Shown here in pieces: positions 35,701 to 50,700 of a stretch of 64,000 nt of DNA. Source of the DNA: Aquila chrysaetos chrysaetos (lineage: Eukaryota; Chordata; Aves; Accipitriformes; Accipitridae). The notes below the pieces were generated by a model. It was given only the letters and a program-made list of their open reading frames with translations, made no database searches and had not been told where the DNA came from. The translations under genes were made by a program, and so were the position numbers. The DNA lies in NCBI RefSeq assembly GCF_900496995.4, contig NC_044027.1:10626743-10690742 (forward strand), written 5' to 3'. Every line of letters starts with the position of its first letter. Position 1 is the first letter of the stretch.

Positions 35701-38700
35701 AGGGTATGACAGCACCTGCAGAGAGGGCTGAAGTTCCAGGAAATCGGCTCTGGGACTTGGGGGTCACACTGCTGACACCCCTCGGGCAGGATCCGGCCTC
35801 CGTTCAGTGTCAGAGGCAGGCCCTCCAGCCCCTCACTCATTACCCTGAGATTAATGAACTAATTGCAGCGGGAGGACGGTGCCACAGGAGGGCGACAACG
35901 CCACTCACACGGGGTCCCACGGAGCCCGGACGCAAACAGGGGATTTCGAAGGGGGCTCACAGGGGCTCGGGGATGCTGTGGGTACCCCCAGCCCCAATGG
36001 GTCTCAGCCGAAAGCAGAGCCCACCCTCCTGGGCACCCTCAGGGCTCCAGGACCACCCTTCCCACTCCCGCTGGACCAGAGCCATTTGCTGAGGGACCTG
36101 TGGGGCCCAGCATGCTCCTCCCTCGCTTCCACTCCTTTTTCCTGGGATATGCTCAGGATAAATCTGACCCCCAAGCTCTGTGTGGCCACCATCAAAATTC
36201 TTTTTTCCCCCAATCTGGAGTTAATGTGAAAATCCCAGAATTTCTTTTTTTCTTTTAAAACTCCACTTGAAGCAGATTTTATTAACTAATACAGCAAAGC
36301 CCACACAAGAGAGAAGTTGCAATCAAGTGCCTAACAGAGCTTGGTCTTTAAGCAAAGGTCAGCCTGAATTGCACTGGAAACCCAGGGAAGCTTTGAAGAG
36401 CGTGCTGAAAGCCGATGGGGAGGTGGCTGCCCTGTTTCAGAGATTAACACCGCTACTGCTGATAACACTGTGGAGGGCTTTATGTGTTTCCTGGATTTTC
36501 ACTTTTTTTGCCATGAGCTGTCAAACTTTTCTGCAATTGAAAATTCACCTCGGAAAAAAGCAAACCAACACACAGCTACCAAACGTTGCCACACCAATGC
36601 ACGCTCTGTGGCTTTTACCCTACCCTACTGACCTGGAGTTTGAACCGAAATCACAACGTTTGCCCTTGCGGCCCCTCCCTGGCAGGCGCTGCCAGCCCAC
36701 ATCCCCACCTGGAAGGGGGAAGCCCTGCAACCAAGCCTGCTGCTCAGGCAGGGACCTACAGCCTGATGCAGTTCTCCCTCTTCCAACTCCTCCGGTTCCT
36801 GCCCTTGAGGGCTGTCTCTTTGCCCGTTTCTCTCTCTCGGAACACCGCAGAGAGGGTTTTTTTCACCCCACGGCTGATAACGTGACACCCACCTCTGGCC
36901 TGGGGCAAGGGCCTCACTTCGTTGACGTCGGGCTCGCTGTTGGGTTGGTGCACCTCCACCATGATGAAATGCTGGTTGGCCATGGCCTGCGGGCTGCCCT
37001 TGTCCGGTGGAGGGGGTGCCGGGTGGGGTGGGGGCGGAGGAGGGGACGGGGAAGGGGGGCTCTGAAGCCCACCGGCTGCAGGGCCGTCTGGGGGTGGGCT
37101 CTTCAGCCTCGTTGGGGACTGGACCCTGGGGAAGGGACCGATGGGGTGTTGGCTGACCAAGGAGAGCTGGGCATCCATTTGCCTCCTGGAGCTGTGCAGG
37201 GCCGGGGAAATGGTAGCATAGATAGCGCTCGGGGCAGACTCCTCGGTGGATGTGGTAGCAGTGGAGGTCATGCTGACCGTGTCCTTCTCGGGGTGGCCAG
37301 GAGGGGGACTGGGGTTTCGGGGGGCCACGAAGAAAAGGCCTGACTGAGACGACTCAGAGGAAGGGCGCTTGGGCTTGTCTTTCCCTGGGTTCCTGTGCTG
37401 GGCAGCAGAGGGGTCCAGCATCTGAGGGGCTGAAGGAGGAGGCGGAGGCTTGAAGTTGGGTGGTTCATCTGGGAAGGAGGAGATATCATCCTGCCGGACC
37501 AAGAACAGAAGCCTTTAGGACACCATGCCCAGCTGCGAGAACTTCCCCAGGCTCACAGTCATCTGCATCTGCCTTCTCACAGTGACCATGGCAAGACGAG
37601 CCGATTTTCATAGAAACGCCTTTCTGACCTTACTGGCAATAAGAATATGACTCACAAATGAGGACAATTAGAGAACAAACTACCCAACTTTTGCTCTGGT
37701 TTGCACAGATGCTACTCCTATTCAGACAGCCAGAATCCTTCTTCCCAACTGGTCTGATTAATTCGCTTCAGTGACTGCAGTGACATCCATGGCCAGGTGA
37801 TGTAGCAAAGAGCTACAGAAGTTGAGGCAAAACTTGGTATCATCCCTTTGCCTCCAGCTCCCCACCGAGGTGCAGCAGCACGGTGCAGTGTCTTACCAGG
37901 GAGATGTCCGGCAGGGTGTTGACGCTACTTTGGTGGCCGTCTCCACCTTCCTCCAATTCTGACGTGTTCTGATAGAGCAAAGAAGGAGAGAAAACCAGGT
38001 CACAGCAGCAAGGAGCAACCACCACAGTACCAGCATGACAGGGAACATGCAGAGTGATACAGAGGATTGCCCAACACCCCCCCCCCCCCCCCCCCCCCCA
38101 AAGGCCAGTCTTTCACCCAAAGGTTTTGGTTTCCTGGGAAGTTCCCTAGAGACTCACACGTATGAGCAAAGCAACTTGGGAAACCGACTCTCCCAAGCTA
38201 AGAAGCATGCTCAAAGCATGCTGTGAACCTGACCTACCAGGGCAATTTCCTCTGTAGCAGAGGAGCATGCTCCTCTTAACTCAAATCCCAGCTCCTGCTG
38301 TTTAATTTGGAGGGAGGGAGGAACCAGCTCTGAGGGCTGCAGGTTCAACACCTGGATCTTTTCCGGGAGAAGTGCAATGAAAAAGTTTAAAACTTCCCCT
38401 CCCTGCAAACCAGAGCAGTCGGTCTCAGATGCAAATAGAAGCCACTGCCACTGCCTTCCCTTTATGAGTCAAAATGTCATTAGAAAATGGCACAACACAG
38501 CTCTGAACACATCACAGCTCCAGAAATCAAGAAGGGCTTTGGGAATCTGTCAGTCTGTCTGCGCAGGGACAGCTGTCAGTCGGGATGGACCCAAGGAGAG
38601 GATGCGGATACAGTCAAGCAGAGCAAACAGGCGCCCTGGCTAACAGCAGGGATGGCAGAACTGGGGGTGTGTCCTGGTTTCAGCTGGGATAGAGTTAATT

Positions 38701-41700
38701 GTCTTCCTAGTAGCTGGTACGGTGCTATGTTTTGAGTTCAGTATGAGAAGAATGTTTATAACACTGATGTTTTCAGTTGTTGCTAGTAGTGTTTAGACTA
38801 ATGTCAAGGATTTTTCAGCTTCTCATGCCCAGCCAGCAAGAAAGCTGGAGGGGCACAAGAAGTTGGCACAGGACACAGCCAGGGCACCTGACCCAAACTG
38901 GCCAACAGGGTATTCCATACCATGGGACGTCCCATCTAGTATAGGAACTGGGAAGTGGGGGCGGAGAATCGCCGCTAGCGGGGTGTCGATCAGCGGGTGG
39001 TGAGCAATTGCACTGCACATCATTTGTACATGCCAATCCTTTTATTATTGCTGTTGTCATTTTATTAGTGTTATCATTATCATTATTAGTTTCTTCTTTT
39101 CTGTTCTATTAAACTGTTCTTATCTCAACCCGTGGGTTTTGCTTCTTTTTCCCCACTGGGTGGGGGGGGAGTGAGTGAGCGGCTGCGTGGTGCTTAGTTG
39201 CTGGCTGGGGTTAAACCACGACAGGGTGTGCAGTGGAGGCTGGGTGTGGAGCTCTGCCCTGGCAAGCCATGCCTGGCCTGGCACTGGACGGGCCTGAACC
39301 CAGCTGGTCCTGAGTCTAGCCCAGAGCCATGGCTCTGCTGCTGGCTTTGCCCCAGGCAGGCACCAAGTACTCTCCTGGGGGATGCTCTGCCAGTGGTGCA
39401 CAGCCCCAGCTCCGTCTGGTTCCCCTGCAAGGCCCTGTAAGAGCAAAACCAGACTCAGCAACCCCTTCCCGCAGTAACTCCTGATCTGGAGAGGTGCTGC
39501 TGCTGCTCAGAAACAGTGTACTTCGTTTCTGTCACGTTCACAGGGATGTTTGTTCATTTGTGCTGGAATGGGCAGGGTACAGTTTGTGTTTAACTGTGTG
39601 TTATTTATTGCAGGGTAAACAACTGATTAGTTGAAATGCTGGTGTGCATCTGCATTTCCCCCATCTGCTGGAGGCTGCTGTTGTGCCTGTAAGATGTTAG
39701 TGTCCCAAAATAGACATGGGAGACAATTAAGAGCATTAGAGAAGCAGCAAAAACATTGATGGAAAGTGCTTTTATCTCTGTGGCTTCAGAAGGAACTCTA
39801 GAAAATGAGAACTAAAAGAAATGGCTTGTTTAGAGTGACAGGTAAAGTATTAGCTTGGGAAACAACTCCTTCCTCTGATAAAGGTTGATTTCTTCATCAA
39901 TTAATCTATGTAAAGGCAGGTGGCTGTTGAAAGAGAAACATCCCCTACCCCTTCTTGAGTTACTGACCATGCGGCCAAGCCAGGGCAGAAGACAGATTTG
40001 GCTGAAACACATGGCAGCAGCAACAGAAAGATCAGGCTTCAGCCAGACCTGACACACCACAGGACTGTGCAAATCCAAGCGCTGGCATGAAGGATGGGGG
40101 GATACCGTATGTCTGAGGCTGGAGGAAGACACAGGTAGGGCTATTTCAAAAGCAACCTGCCTTCATATTGATTAAAATGATCATGAACTTCTCTGTGCTG
40201 TGCATGCATTAGCAATAGCAACTTTAATTGAAGTACCAATGGGTTCAAAAGCTCGAGTGCCGTCATGTCCCTGCATAACACCAAGGAGCAGAAATGCTCA
40301 GCTGGACAAAACGCAGCACTGGGTAAACTGCACCGAGCTGCACCAGTGTACTCACCACAGAGCTCCCTCCATTTGCAGTCGTTTCCTCTAATGAGAAAGC
40401 TGTTCTGCAGAAAGCTGCCCAAGTATCACCTTCCCCCTGCTCCAGCCCCCCTCCAGATGCTGCCCAGAGCCTCTAATCCAGCCAAATGGCTGCATGCACA
40501 AGGAAAGGAGCCAAGGCGGAGATGGTGGCATTTCAGCACCAGCCTGGCCGCATTTGAGAGGATCTCAGCTGTGTCCCTAACCCTTCTCTCTCCAGCCCTG
40601 CCTCTGCCAGCCTCAACGTGCCTCCAGGGGTTCACTGAGCTCTTGGCAAATGCGTGAGGACCAGATCCCTGCAATACGACCAGGAGCAGACTGCCATCAA
40701 ATAGTCATAGTCACATCGCTGCTAAAAAGAGGAGAGTCTGCCTGATGCCCCGCTAAAATCTGCCAGTGCCACCTCCCCCAGTCCTGCCACTGAACTCTGT
40801 GCCCATCACCATGACATCAAGCCCAACCCAGAGCACATCACATGTCGTGTCCCAGCCCCGAGCCACATAGCTAGGACCAGTCTGCACGCAGACATGAATC
40901 CTTCTGGCAAACAGAGGCCAGCTGCACCCCGTGCCCTCCCCGCCAGCCCAGCGAGATGGCCCTAATCCTGCTGCCCCGGCTCTGCTCTCCCTGAACAGCC
41001 AGGGACACTAATACTGCTCATCTTCTTCAGGGCACTTTCTTCTGCTGAAGTGTGCAAGCAGGAGATTTGCCTTTCCCCAGCTTAGTACTTTTGGGGCAAA
41101 AGCAATTAAATAGAAATTGCTCTGGGCTATAAAATGTAATGGCTTTTAAGCTGAGCACATTTGCTTTCAGCAATTGGCTATTTTAAGACTGTGCTTTCCT
41201 GGATTTCCCTTGAAAGACCCGTCGAAGCCACGTGCCACTGCTCTGAAAAATGAGTATTTATTGAGGAGGCTGCTCCCTCCTACTGACTCTCTGCTCCTTT
41301 GCCCCATCTATTTTCTAGTTATTTATAGAAACTGGAGGCCAGGCGAGGCCCTTCCAGCCCCTCTGCAGGGTACAGCTGGAAAACTTTTGTCCTTCCTATC
41401 CTGCATGGGGTCCACGGCAGGAGCGATGGAGCTGGAGAGCATCTTTCAGACAAGCAGCCAGTTTCCATTTGCAGATTAAGTGGTGGAGAAACTGTCACCT
41501 CCCTGGGGAATACAACCCAACCTTTAATTAACCTCACAGGTCCAAATGAGTCCCTTATTTTCCAGTTACTGCTAACGAGAGCTTTGCAAAGCTACTCAGC
41601 CTGAGTCCCGCAGGGTTTAAATTTTGAACAATGGCACCAGTCTGAGAATAAACCCAGCTTTCGTCCTCTCCCCTTCCCTTTCCCACCCCAGAACGCACCC

Positions 41701-44700
41701 GCGGGGCTGGAGGAGCCCCAGAGCCCCTGGCTCTGCCCCATCCTGAGCACAGACCTCTCTGACTTCGGAGGCTCTGAGGGTGATGCAATGACCCACATGG
41801 TGACTTCACTCTGTCTCTATCCTCATCACCTGAAAGGATCATGCCAAGCATGGGAACCCTCCATATGAGATGTCTGTGCCTGTCCTGGAGGAGGTCAGAG
41901 GACAGCTAGAAGCTGGAGCAGCTCTGTAAGGGGGACATAGGTGAGGAAGATGTCCCCTGTTTCTCTGCTCTCGTTCTGCTCTCCCTCTGGGGACACAGAG
42001 ATCATCTGTCAGCTGCCAAAGAGCCTGTGGGCTCTTGTGCTTGAGATTCACTTTCCAGAGAGAGGAACAGCTCAGTGCCATCCTCTCCTTACTTGTGAAA
42101 CAGAGACCAAAGACAGATGGGCTAGCAACTCAACTGGGTCACTGCACTGGGCCCAATCCTGCAGCTTCAGGGAGCTGGGAGCAAGTCAGCACCTGTGGAA
42201 TCAGGCCCTAGGAGAATAAGGCACCTTTGGATGGCAGCGTCTTTGCTAGGAGGCAGTGGAGAAGAAAAACTAAATCAATGGGGATTTCAGTTCCTTAACC
42301 CTAACAATGAGGGCTGGGGCAGAAGGCAGGGACAAAGAAAATGCTGGACTGCCTTGCTTGTAAGCAATTAGAAATTCATACTGCTCTGATCAGACAAGCT
42401 GCATCCAATTATTGCAGTCTACAATTAACCTCTGCTTTGCAGGACTCACCTTGAGATCCAAGATTTACAGGAGGTGATAGTGACACTGAGATTGGCAGAC
42501 ACACATTATCTGTGGGTAGCACCATCAAACATGGCTTTGTCTCATCTCTGAGTATCCTACAAGCATCCCATAATGGAATCACTTTTCGCATGGCAGGTCC
42601 TGATCAGCCTCACACTGGTTATTTTTGGCTGACCCCTGGAGAACTGATGGGACAGGGGGCCTGGTCTAGTGTCACTGCCTTTGGTCATGAAGCCAAAGAA
42701 ATACGCATCCCACAGGTCAGGGTGCCTGTGATAAATTCAGTCTGCGAACAGTACAGCTATCCTCTTCCAGATCAGTGCCATTCCCAGAGGGATGTGGCTT
42801 TTGGGCTGGGTTCACAGCTACCAGAGGTCCTCTGTCCCAAAGCCGTACTAGCAGCTCTCAGCTCCACCACTTGCTGTGTGTGCTTAACCCACTGATGCCC
42901 GTGATTTCCTCCCAGACAAGGAGAAGGGAATGGACTCCACACCACAGAGCTGTGCTGCCAGGGACAAGCCTGCAGCTCTTCTCGGCTTCCTCCCAACCTA
43001 GAGCTCTGTCATGACAATGGGATTTTTGAGGCTCTCCCCACATCCACGTCTAACCTTTCTAAAGTCTGTGTGAGGATTTCTCCAAGGCTGAACATGCACA
43101 ACGTGACTACACTGAACCCTCCTGCACTGGGGCACAGATTTTTGCAGATGCAAAGCCCGTAAGGAAAGTTCTCCCCCATCCCTGAGGATGCATGACGGGA
43201 TGTGACCAGCCTACTGGTATTTAGTCAGGGTGCCCATCCAGCAAGACAGCACAGCAGCAGGTAGAGCAGGCAACAAGGCAGGAAGGGCAGTATGGGGTCC
43301 ACCGGGCATCAAGGCTGCTGGTCCTTCTAAAACCCCAGCCCTGAGCTGTCAGTGGCACTCAGGGCTTTAGTGCAAGCAGGACACTGGTACCAGCTGGGTT
43401 TGCTTCAAGGCTGAGTCTTCTGCACTGCAGCACCAAGGCCTGCAGCCGTGCTGCTGAGCTGGGGAAAGGAACTCTGGAATGGCTCAGCAGAGCCACAGGA
43501 AGAAAAGGCAGAGACTGGTGAAACGAGGCGGCTCTTCACGTGGCTGAGCCACATGCTGGCCCCTGGACGGCCTGTACCCCGCCTCCCGCCCGACGCACAT
43601 TCACACGCACTCTCAACCCATCTACTATGGCAACCGCAGTACTCGAGCTCCCCGTCTCGCTGACAGCCCCTACCTCCATCAGGTCTATTAGCCACAAGAG
43701 CCGCTCCTGGGGACGTGCGAGGGGAAAAGCAGATTAAAACAAGCATAAAAGCGAAAACATAACATCAGGGAGGATGCAGAACAAATGAGCGAAACAAGCA
43801 AATCCCGGCACAATGCATCCCTCCCCCCCCCAAAACCCACCCTGCAGAATCCACATCCAGCTGCATCCAGTGCTGAATGTGAAGGCTGAAATGAGCCCCT
43901 CCTGCGAGAGGTGCTGGGGAGGGCAACAGCAGCAGGGGCTTAGGGCAGAAGAGGGCAGAGGAAACTGTTTGGGAGCTCTGCCCCTCTTCTTTCTCTCCTG
44001 CTAGCCAAGATAAGCACCCATCCACAAGAGCTGCTGCGCTTGTCTTGGCAGCTGTTTCAGCAAGCAGTGGTGACAACCATCTCAAGTGTTAGTGCTCCCA
44101 ACACCCGAGGCAGAGCTCGGAGGGGTGTATGTTCTCACACCCATGGGAAGAGGTGCCACACTGCCAGGGAGGACCTGCAGTGTGACCAACGGACACATGT
44201 TTTTGAAGGAAGCTCTTACAACAGTGGTGCCCACTCTCTTCTCTGTGCCAGAGCAGCACCCCGGCCTCCCTCCCCAGCCTCAGGGCTCGTGTGCCAGCTG
44301 GGGCTGGGCCATCGCTCGCACACCAGGCCAAGCAGCCACGCTTGGCACATGGTGTCATGCAGCAGGAGGGAGAGCACAGTGCACCCAAAGCAAGTGGTAC
44401 AGCCCCAGGCACGGAGATAGCATGGGAACAGGGTGTCGCACTCAGACCCCAAGTCCTGGCAGACCTGTGTTAGCCCTCTGATACTTTGGAAAGATGTTCC
44501 CAGCAGGCCTTCAGAGAGCAGAGCAAAACTCGCTTTGTTTATCCTGATCCAGAAAGGATCTCACCGTAATCCATCCCGAACAGAGCAGATGGCTTTCCTA
44601 TGGGTATTTGTGAAGTCAACGGGACAAAAACACTGCTCATACTCTGAAACTCTCTGAGGCCTCTTGGGAAGCTGGACCAAACTGCGTAGGCAGGACCAAA

Positions 44701-47700
44701 CTGCATAGGCAGGCACAGTCCCAGGAAAGCCCCCCGCCTCTCCCCCCTGCCGGCTGTGTTGCCTGGGCCCTTCACAGCACAATCCCACGTGTCCTGGCTG
44801 TGGGCTGGTTTGCTTGCTGTTGAACTAGCAGAAAGCCCATTGTCATCTGCTCTTTTCATGAAGGTTTTAATTTCCAAGGTTGCTAATGCATTTATGATGA
44901 AAGGCATTTTATGGCTAGGAAATTAATTTTGGGGCTGTGTGCCTGCACACTCTGAGGTGATTACGATAACTTAATTAGATGGTGCATGCAATGAAGGCCT
45001 GGCAGAGAGACGTGGGAGCGCTGCCGCTTAATGCTGGGGAGTGGGCAGGGGCTGGGACAGGATGCAGCTGGCCTGGCTGCTGCAGTCCCTGCTGGGACAG
45101 GGAGCAGGCAGCTAGTGTCTTTAAGGATGTGATTTAAAAGCGACAGCCATAGCTGGTGAATAGCAGCAGGCATGGTGTGGCAGTGACAAGTCGCGGAGAT
45201 TTCTGCATGGATGCAGCTGATGCTGCACAGCGGAGGTCCTGGAAGGGAGGCAGAGTTCCTCCCTTGCTGGGGACAAAGTGACACTTAGCAGCAGGGCCAG
45301 CCCCCATGCAGAGGACAATAGCATCTCAGTCTCGGGGGCACAGAGATACCAAGCACATGTCACTGCATCACCTCATTGCTCCTACAAATCACACTATTGC
45401 ACCCTGCCTGCAAGGGAAAAAAAAGCTTTGGGGGAATCCATCGGGGAAGCAGACCGAACAGGGTTTCCTGCAGGGTGAAATGCCTTTATAGCACTCCAGG
45501 GAAATGAGTTTGTTGTAGGCCTGCCAGGAGCAGGTGTTGAAAGAAAAAGGAACAGCCAGGAGAGACTCACCCGGGCTGAGCTGACAGTTGTGGCAGTGAA
45601 GTGGCTGCTGGAGGAAGAGACGGTGTCGCTGTAGGACATCATAGAGTAGGAGTCGGTGCCGATGCTGGGCCCTGAGGGCTGACGTGCCTTCATGGACTCA
45701 ATCTCTCTCTTCAGCACCAGGTTGTCGAAGCGGTCGAGGTCTTGCGGGGAGATCACACCCCGCACCTCTGAAAGCAGTGAGAACTGGGCCAGGCAGACAG
45801 ACAACCAAAGAGAGGTTGGAGCACAACCATATTCCTGGGTAGGTGAAGACCCATCCTCCCACACTGTTCAACAGTGGTAATGAGACGTACTGGCAGGTAA
45901 CACACGAGGAGGTTTGGTCCTAAACTTTACCAGAACCTCCTCTGCCACTGAACACCAGCCTGTATCCCCCACAATATCCCACAACTGGATTTTGCTTTCA
46001 TACCCTCACCCTTGACCCTGAGCAGATAACCTTGGAGGCACTGAGCCACACTGTGACAATGGCTCTGCTCAGTCCACCGCGTACAAGAAACTGGCCCTGA
46101 TCCTGGTGTGGGCCTCACCTTAGCATGTGTGTTGAGTAGCTCGAAGAGCGCCATGACCAGAGCATCCACGGAGATGTTGCCTTCCTTATACTCATCAAGG
46201 TAATACCCCATGGTCGCCCGCTCCTGTTCATTCAGCAGGTGCCGTGCCTGTTCCTCCAGCATGACTCGGGTCTGGTTCACCATGCTGCTCAGCGTTACCT
46301 GGGAGCCGGCCAGGCCCCGGTAAAACACAGGCTGCAGAAGACAGGAGATAGGCTTTGGCCTGGGATGCCAAGAAATCAGCTGCTGAAAGGAAGGCAGCTG
46401 TCTCTCTGCTGAGACAGCTGGGCAACATAGGCAGGACCGAGAACTGTCCCCTTGCTCTGGGCTCTGCCCACCAGCCCAAGCTGCCTGCGTTTCAGATCAC
46501 TGCTCTCACCCAACCACCTGTGGCAAAGCTGGAAAGCGGGACTGGAAGGGGGATGCCAAGAATGACTGGAGACAGGTACCCCCAAGGATTCACCAGCACG
46601 GCCGCTCACTTAGTGTCACTACTTGTCTGGGTAACTCCAGAGCCATGAGTTTATGCAGCACCAGTTGAATAAACAAAACGGCTTCCCAGCTCTGTTCAGC
46701 AAGCATGGATGCTGTCCCTTGACCAACTATTGATTTAACAGCAGCCCGTGTTCTTTCCTGGCAGACCTGGGGGAACTGGGGCCACACGAGAGAGGCAAGC
46801 TTCCCATCTTGTGTAAAAGGCAGATTTGCCGCCGCTGCAAGCTTGAAGCAGACCCTGGTGAAGAAAGAGCCACGGGCAACCAAAGGAGTCCCAGGGAGAG
46901 ACATGTCTGGCTGCAGATGAAAGGCTTTCTTTGAAAGGGATTTCTAAGAGGAGGTCCTTGCTGTTCCCTTCCCAGGCAGTGTTGGCACAGTCAGCGCAGG
47001 GATATGGAGCCAGACAAGACCCTGACTATCCCAGAGACACTGACAAGAGCTGAGGCTGGGGAGCATGTCTTGCCAGCGAACAGCACAAAGCCATTATCAG
47101 TGAGAGCCACCTGTGAAACCTTGCTGCTTCATTTCCATTTAAAAGAAATGCACTTTGCAAAGAGGTGTTTGGAGAAGACATGCTGGCACAGAGCTGCAGT
47201 CACAGCACTGGCTAAGTCCCTGCCACTGCTGCAGCCCTGCCACTGGCTAGTGTGCTGGAGAGGGCTGGCTCAGCTCTGCTTTGGGGTGGGAAAGATCCCA
47301 GGAACTGTCAGGACCCAGAGACAGCCACCATGTGGAAGACAACATGGTCTCTGCAGGGTAGAGGAGGTCCCCACAGTCCTTGCCTGTGTGTGATCATTGC
47401 CCCTTGCCCATTAATGTGATCGCTCCCAGGGTAGGAGGCACCAGATGTGCTGCAGAACTAACTCACCAGCAGCACAGGAGAGGGCGTACGCATTATGTCA
47501 CTGTTTGTAGAAACAGCTGACAACATGAGGTGGGGAGGAGTAACGCTAGAGTCCTCATAAAACTAGCATCCCTTTTATAATCAGGAGCACAAAGCCCTCC
47601 CTCCCATGGAAAATAAGAGACAACAGTGGTGATTTTTTCACAAGGCATCAGGAAGGCCTGGTATCTCTTACCCTGGCTGTCGCCTCCGCAGCATGGTCTC

Positions 47701-50700
47701 CCACTGCCCTGCGAGGAGGGAGAAGATCAGTGAGCACCCGGTGCCATATGCCCATCACTCATCACCTGAGGCCTGGCATAAGATCTGTTATGTACTCTCC
47801 TCTCTGTGCCTGTAAGCTAAAAGCTTCTAACCTGAGAGAACAAGGAAGGGGCAGCAGCATGTTGTCCAGACCTGATCCATCTCACAGGCCAGAGATGCTG
47901 TCTTCTAAGCACTGGATATGGGGGCCACACACCTGAGCACCAGGGGTGCTCCCATCAACAGGTTGCCCGTGCACATTGCAGTGCATCAGGCTGCCATTTC
48001 ACGTGCTGGGGCTCCACACCCACCCTGGGTGACTGCGTGCACCCTACAGGAGCTCTGAGTCGACAGACCTACACAGCAAGCTTGCACGGGGTGTACCAAG
48101 CACATACCCTGCTGAGTTGACAAGGGTCTCTCCGATCTGGGAGCTTGCTATCCACCTGGTCTCGTCCACAGTGGTGCGGGCATGGGGCAGCCTCCCGATG
48201 TCCTTCACCGTCATGATGAGGTGGCGGGAAGACTTGAGCAGCTTCACCGCCTCGTCGTGGGGGATGCTGAGGAAGCTCCTGCCGTTCACCTCCAGGATCT
48301 GGTCTCCTACCTGCAGAGTCAGGATGGGGTGAGCCTGGCAGGCCCTAGGGGCTTTCCTGTTAGGAATATGCCTTCCTCTCCCGCCAGGGAGGAGCTACTC
48401 AGTCTAACCCACCACAAAACTAGGGACACGGCAACTGGAGGGACCAAGAAAAATGAGGGAGAAGGGCCAAGTGCCGGTGGCTGGAGACCAAGCACTCAAG
48501 CTGACAGCCAGGTCAGGACCTGGCTGTGAAGCCTAAAGGAGCGTGATTAGGATCCCCAACTCAGACTAATCTGCCCAGTCTCCTCCATTAACTAGATCTG
48601 CAGACCAACTTGGTTAAAACAGCCCCCAAAGAATATTAAGACCTCCAGCCCCAATCCCTCCCACTGAGCTGGGAGGCCAAGAACCATCTGCAGAAACCCC
48701 AAACCTCAGATCTCTGCGTGCAGCAGGGAGGGTTCAACTCGAGTGTCTCACCACAGTCTCCAACGCTCTGTAAACTGTAGGATCTGAGACAGCTAGATTT
48801 CATCTCTCCTCTCCTTCTATTTCCTCCCCTGCTGCTCCCGAGAGCTTTCATTTTGTGGCCAGGGCCTTTGCTGTAATCAGGAGCTTCCCTGACAGCGCGG
48901 CCATGTTCAAGACACAGCACTCGTCTGGCATTTCCCCCTTCATCCCAGGTCCTCTTTCTCTTTGCTTCTAGGGCATTCAGTGCCACTCCTCCTCACTCCC
49001 GTATTACAATTCACCTTGTTTCTGATAAGCCACGTCTTTGAAACTGCTCATTCATATCTTTGCTTAACCATAGGCTTCTGTTCAGCTCTGTCAAAACACA
49101 GTCTTAGTTTGTTTATGCTGCAATGCAAGCAGAATGAGATGTTCCTTTAAATAACTCACCTCCATGTTGAAGGAGAAGAGGAGAAAAGAGGGAGGGGGGA
49201 GAATTTCTAAATTTAAGATAATAACATGGAGAGTCAATATGATCCTTTCAGTTCAGCCCATCTCATTCTGTCACTGGGTTAAGGAAGCCTCAGAGGACTG
49301 GGATTAATTCTCCAGACTCTTACTCCAGTGAGAAGCCATGATTAACCACTGCCAAGTCTGTGGGGTGGGCTGTGACTCTGCTGTCACCCAAGTTTCCCCC
49401 AGTGCTACCCAGAACTTTGCTGGGGTGAAAGCAGACATGAGGACTACCACCAGCAATGCTCATCTCAGCGTAAAGCATGCGAGATCTGTCGACTGCTCCA
49501 GTGAGGAAGGGAAGCCAGTTGCTGGTCCGAGGAGGCAGCAGCTGATCCAGAAACCACAGTACAGCCCCTGCACTTGGACATTGCCTCTGTTTTATGCTAC
49601 AGCCATGCTGAAGCTCACAAGAGCACAGGGCCAGAGCTTGCATCAGCTACTCTCCAGGCACAGCGCTGCCAGCTGAGATGGAAGAAGGCCGGGGGCTGTG
49701 GCAGCAGGACTGCCACACATATGGGCAACGTCCGTGCACACTCCCACTCGATTTCTGCTAGCCTGTGCTCCTATGCCTGTGGCATCCAGATGGTCGATCC
49801 TACAACCATCGAGGCTTCAAGGCTAACAGGACCCCTGTCAAGGCATCCACTGCTCTCACGTTGTCTTCCCAGGACAATGTTTCCCTTCCACTAGTGCATC
49901 CAGTGAAGGGCTGGTGGGAACCGAGGGCAGAGTGGCCATACCACAGTGTCAGATACAGCGTTGATAAAACCCGACCATGGCTTCTCCCAGCATCCCTGTG
50001 AGGACATCCTCAGCAGAGCGAGCACAAGAATGGCAAAGAAAAGACAGAATTCCTGCTGCTTGGGCCAGAAGAGATCCCTGATCACAACCCTGGCTGTCTT
50101 GAGGTCCGTGGTGTGACAGACACTGTTCAGACCACCTGAGAAGTGATCTTTATGAGAATCAAGTAGAGCGAAGGAGAAGAGTGAGCTGGTGGAGAGTCCC
50201 TGGGTGGCAGAAGTGAACAGAACTTAGCCCAGCGCTATCAGAGGCAACAGGGGCAGCAGGACCCTGGCTCTGTGCTCATCTCAGGAGCCACTGACCTGCC
50301 TCTGTCTGTCTGAAACTGATGCTAATCCCAGTCCTGAGAGTCCTACTTGGGCGAGGGTGTTTTGTGAGCAGGGTCTGACCCTGCCAGCAGCCACATTCAG
50401 GGACAGTTACCCAGTGCTGAGAAGCTGTCCCAGCTGCAGTGTAACCAGCCAAGGGTGCAGGGTGCAACTGGGAGCATAAGCCAGCACCTCAACAGCAGCA
50501 TGACTGACCATTTCAGACAGAGGGTTTTAGCCTGGGAGCTACCATCAAAGCAGACACCACAGTCCAGCCCCCTGGGCCCCTCTCATACTCTGCAGTGCCG
50601 TGGTCTCAGCATCCCATTTTTGCCAGGTTTTTTATATTCCTGTGGCATGAGGGCACCTCACAGACAGACTGCTGTAGAGCAAAGTTGGCTCAATAGCAAA

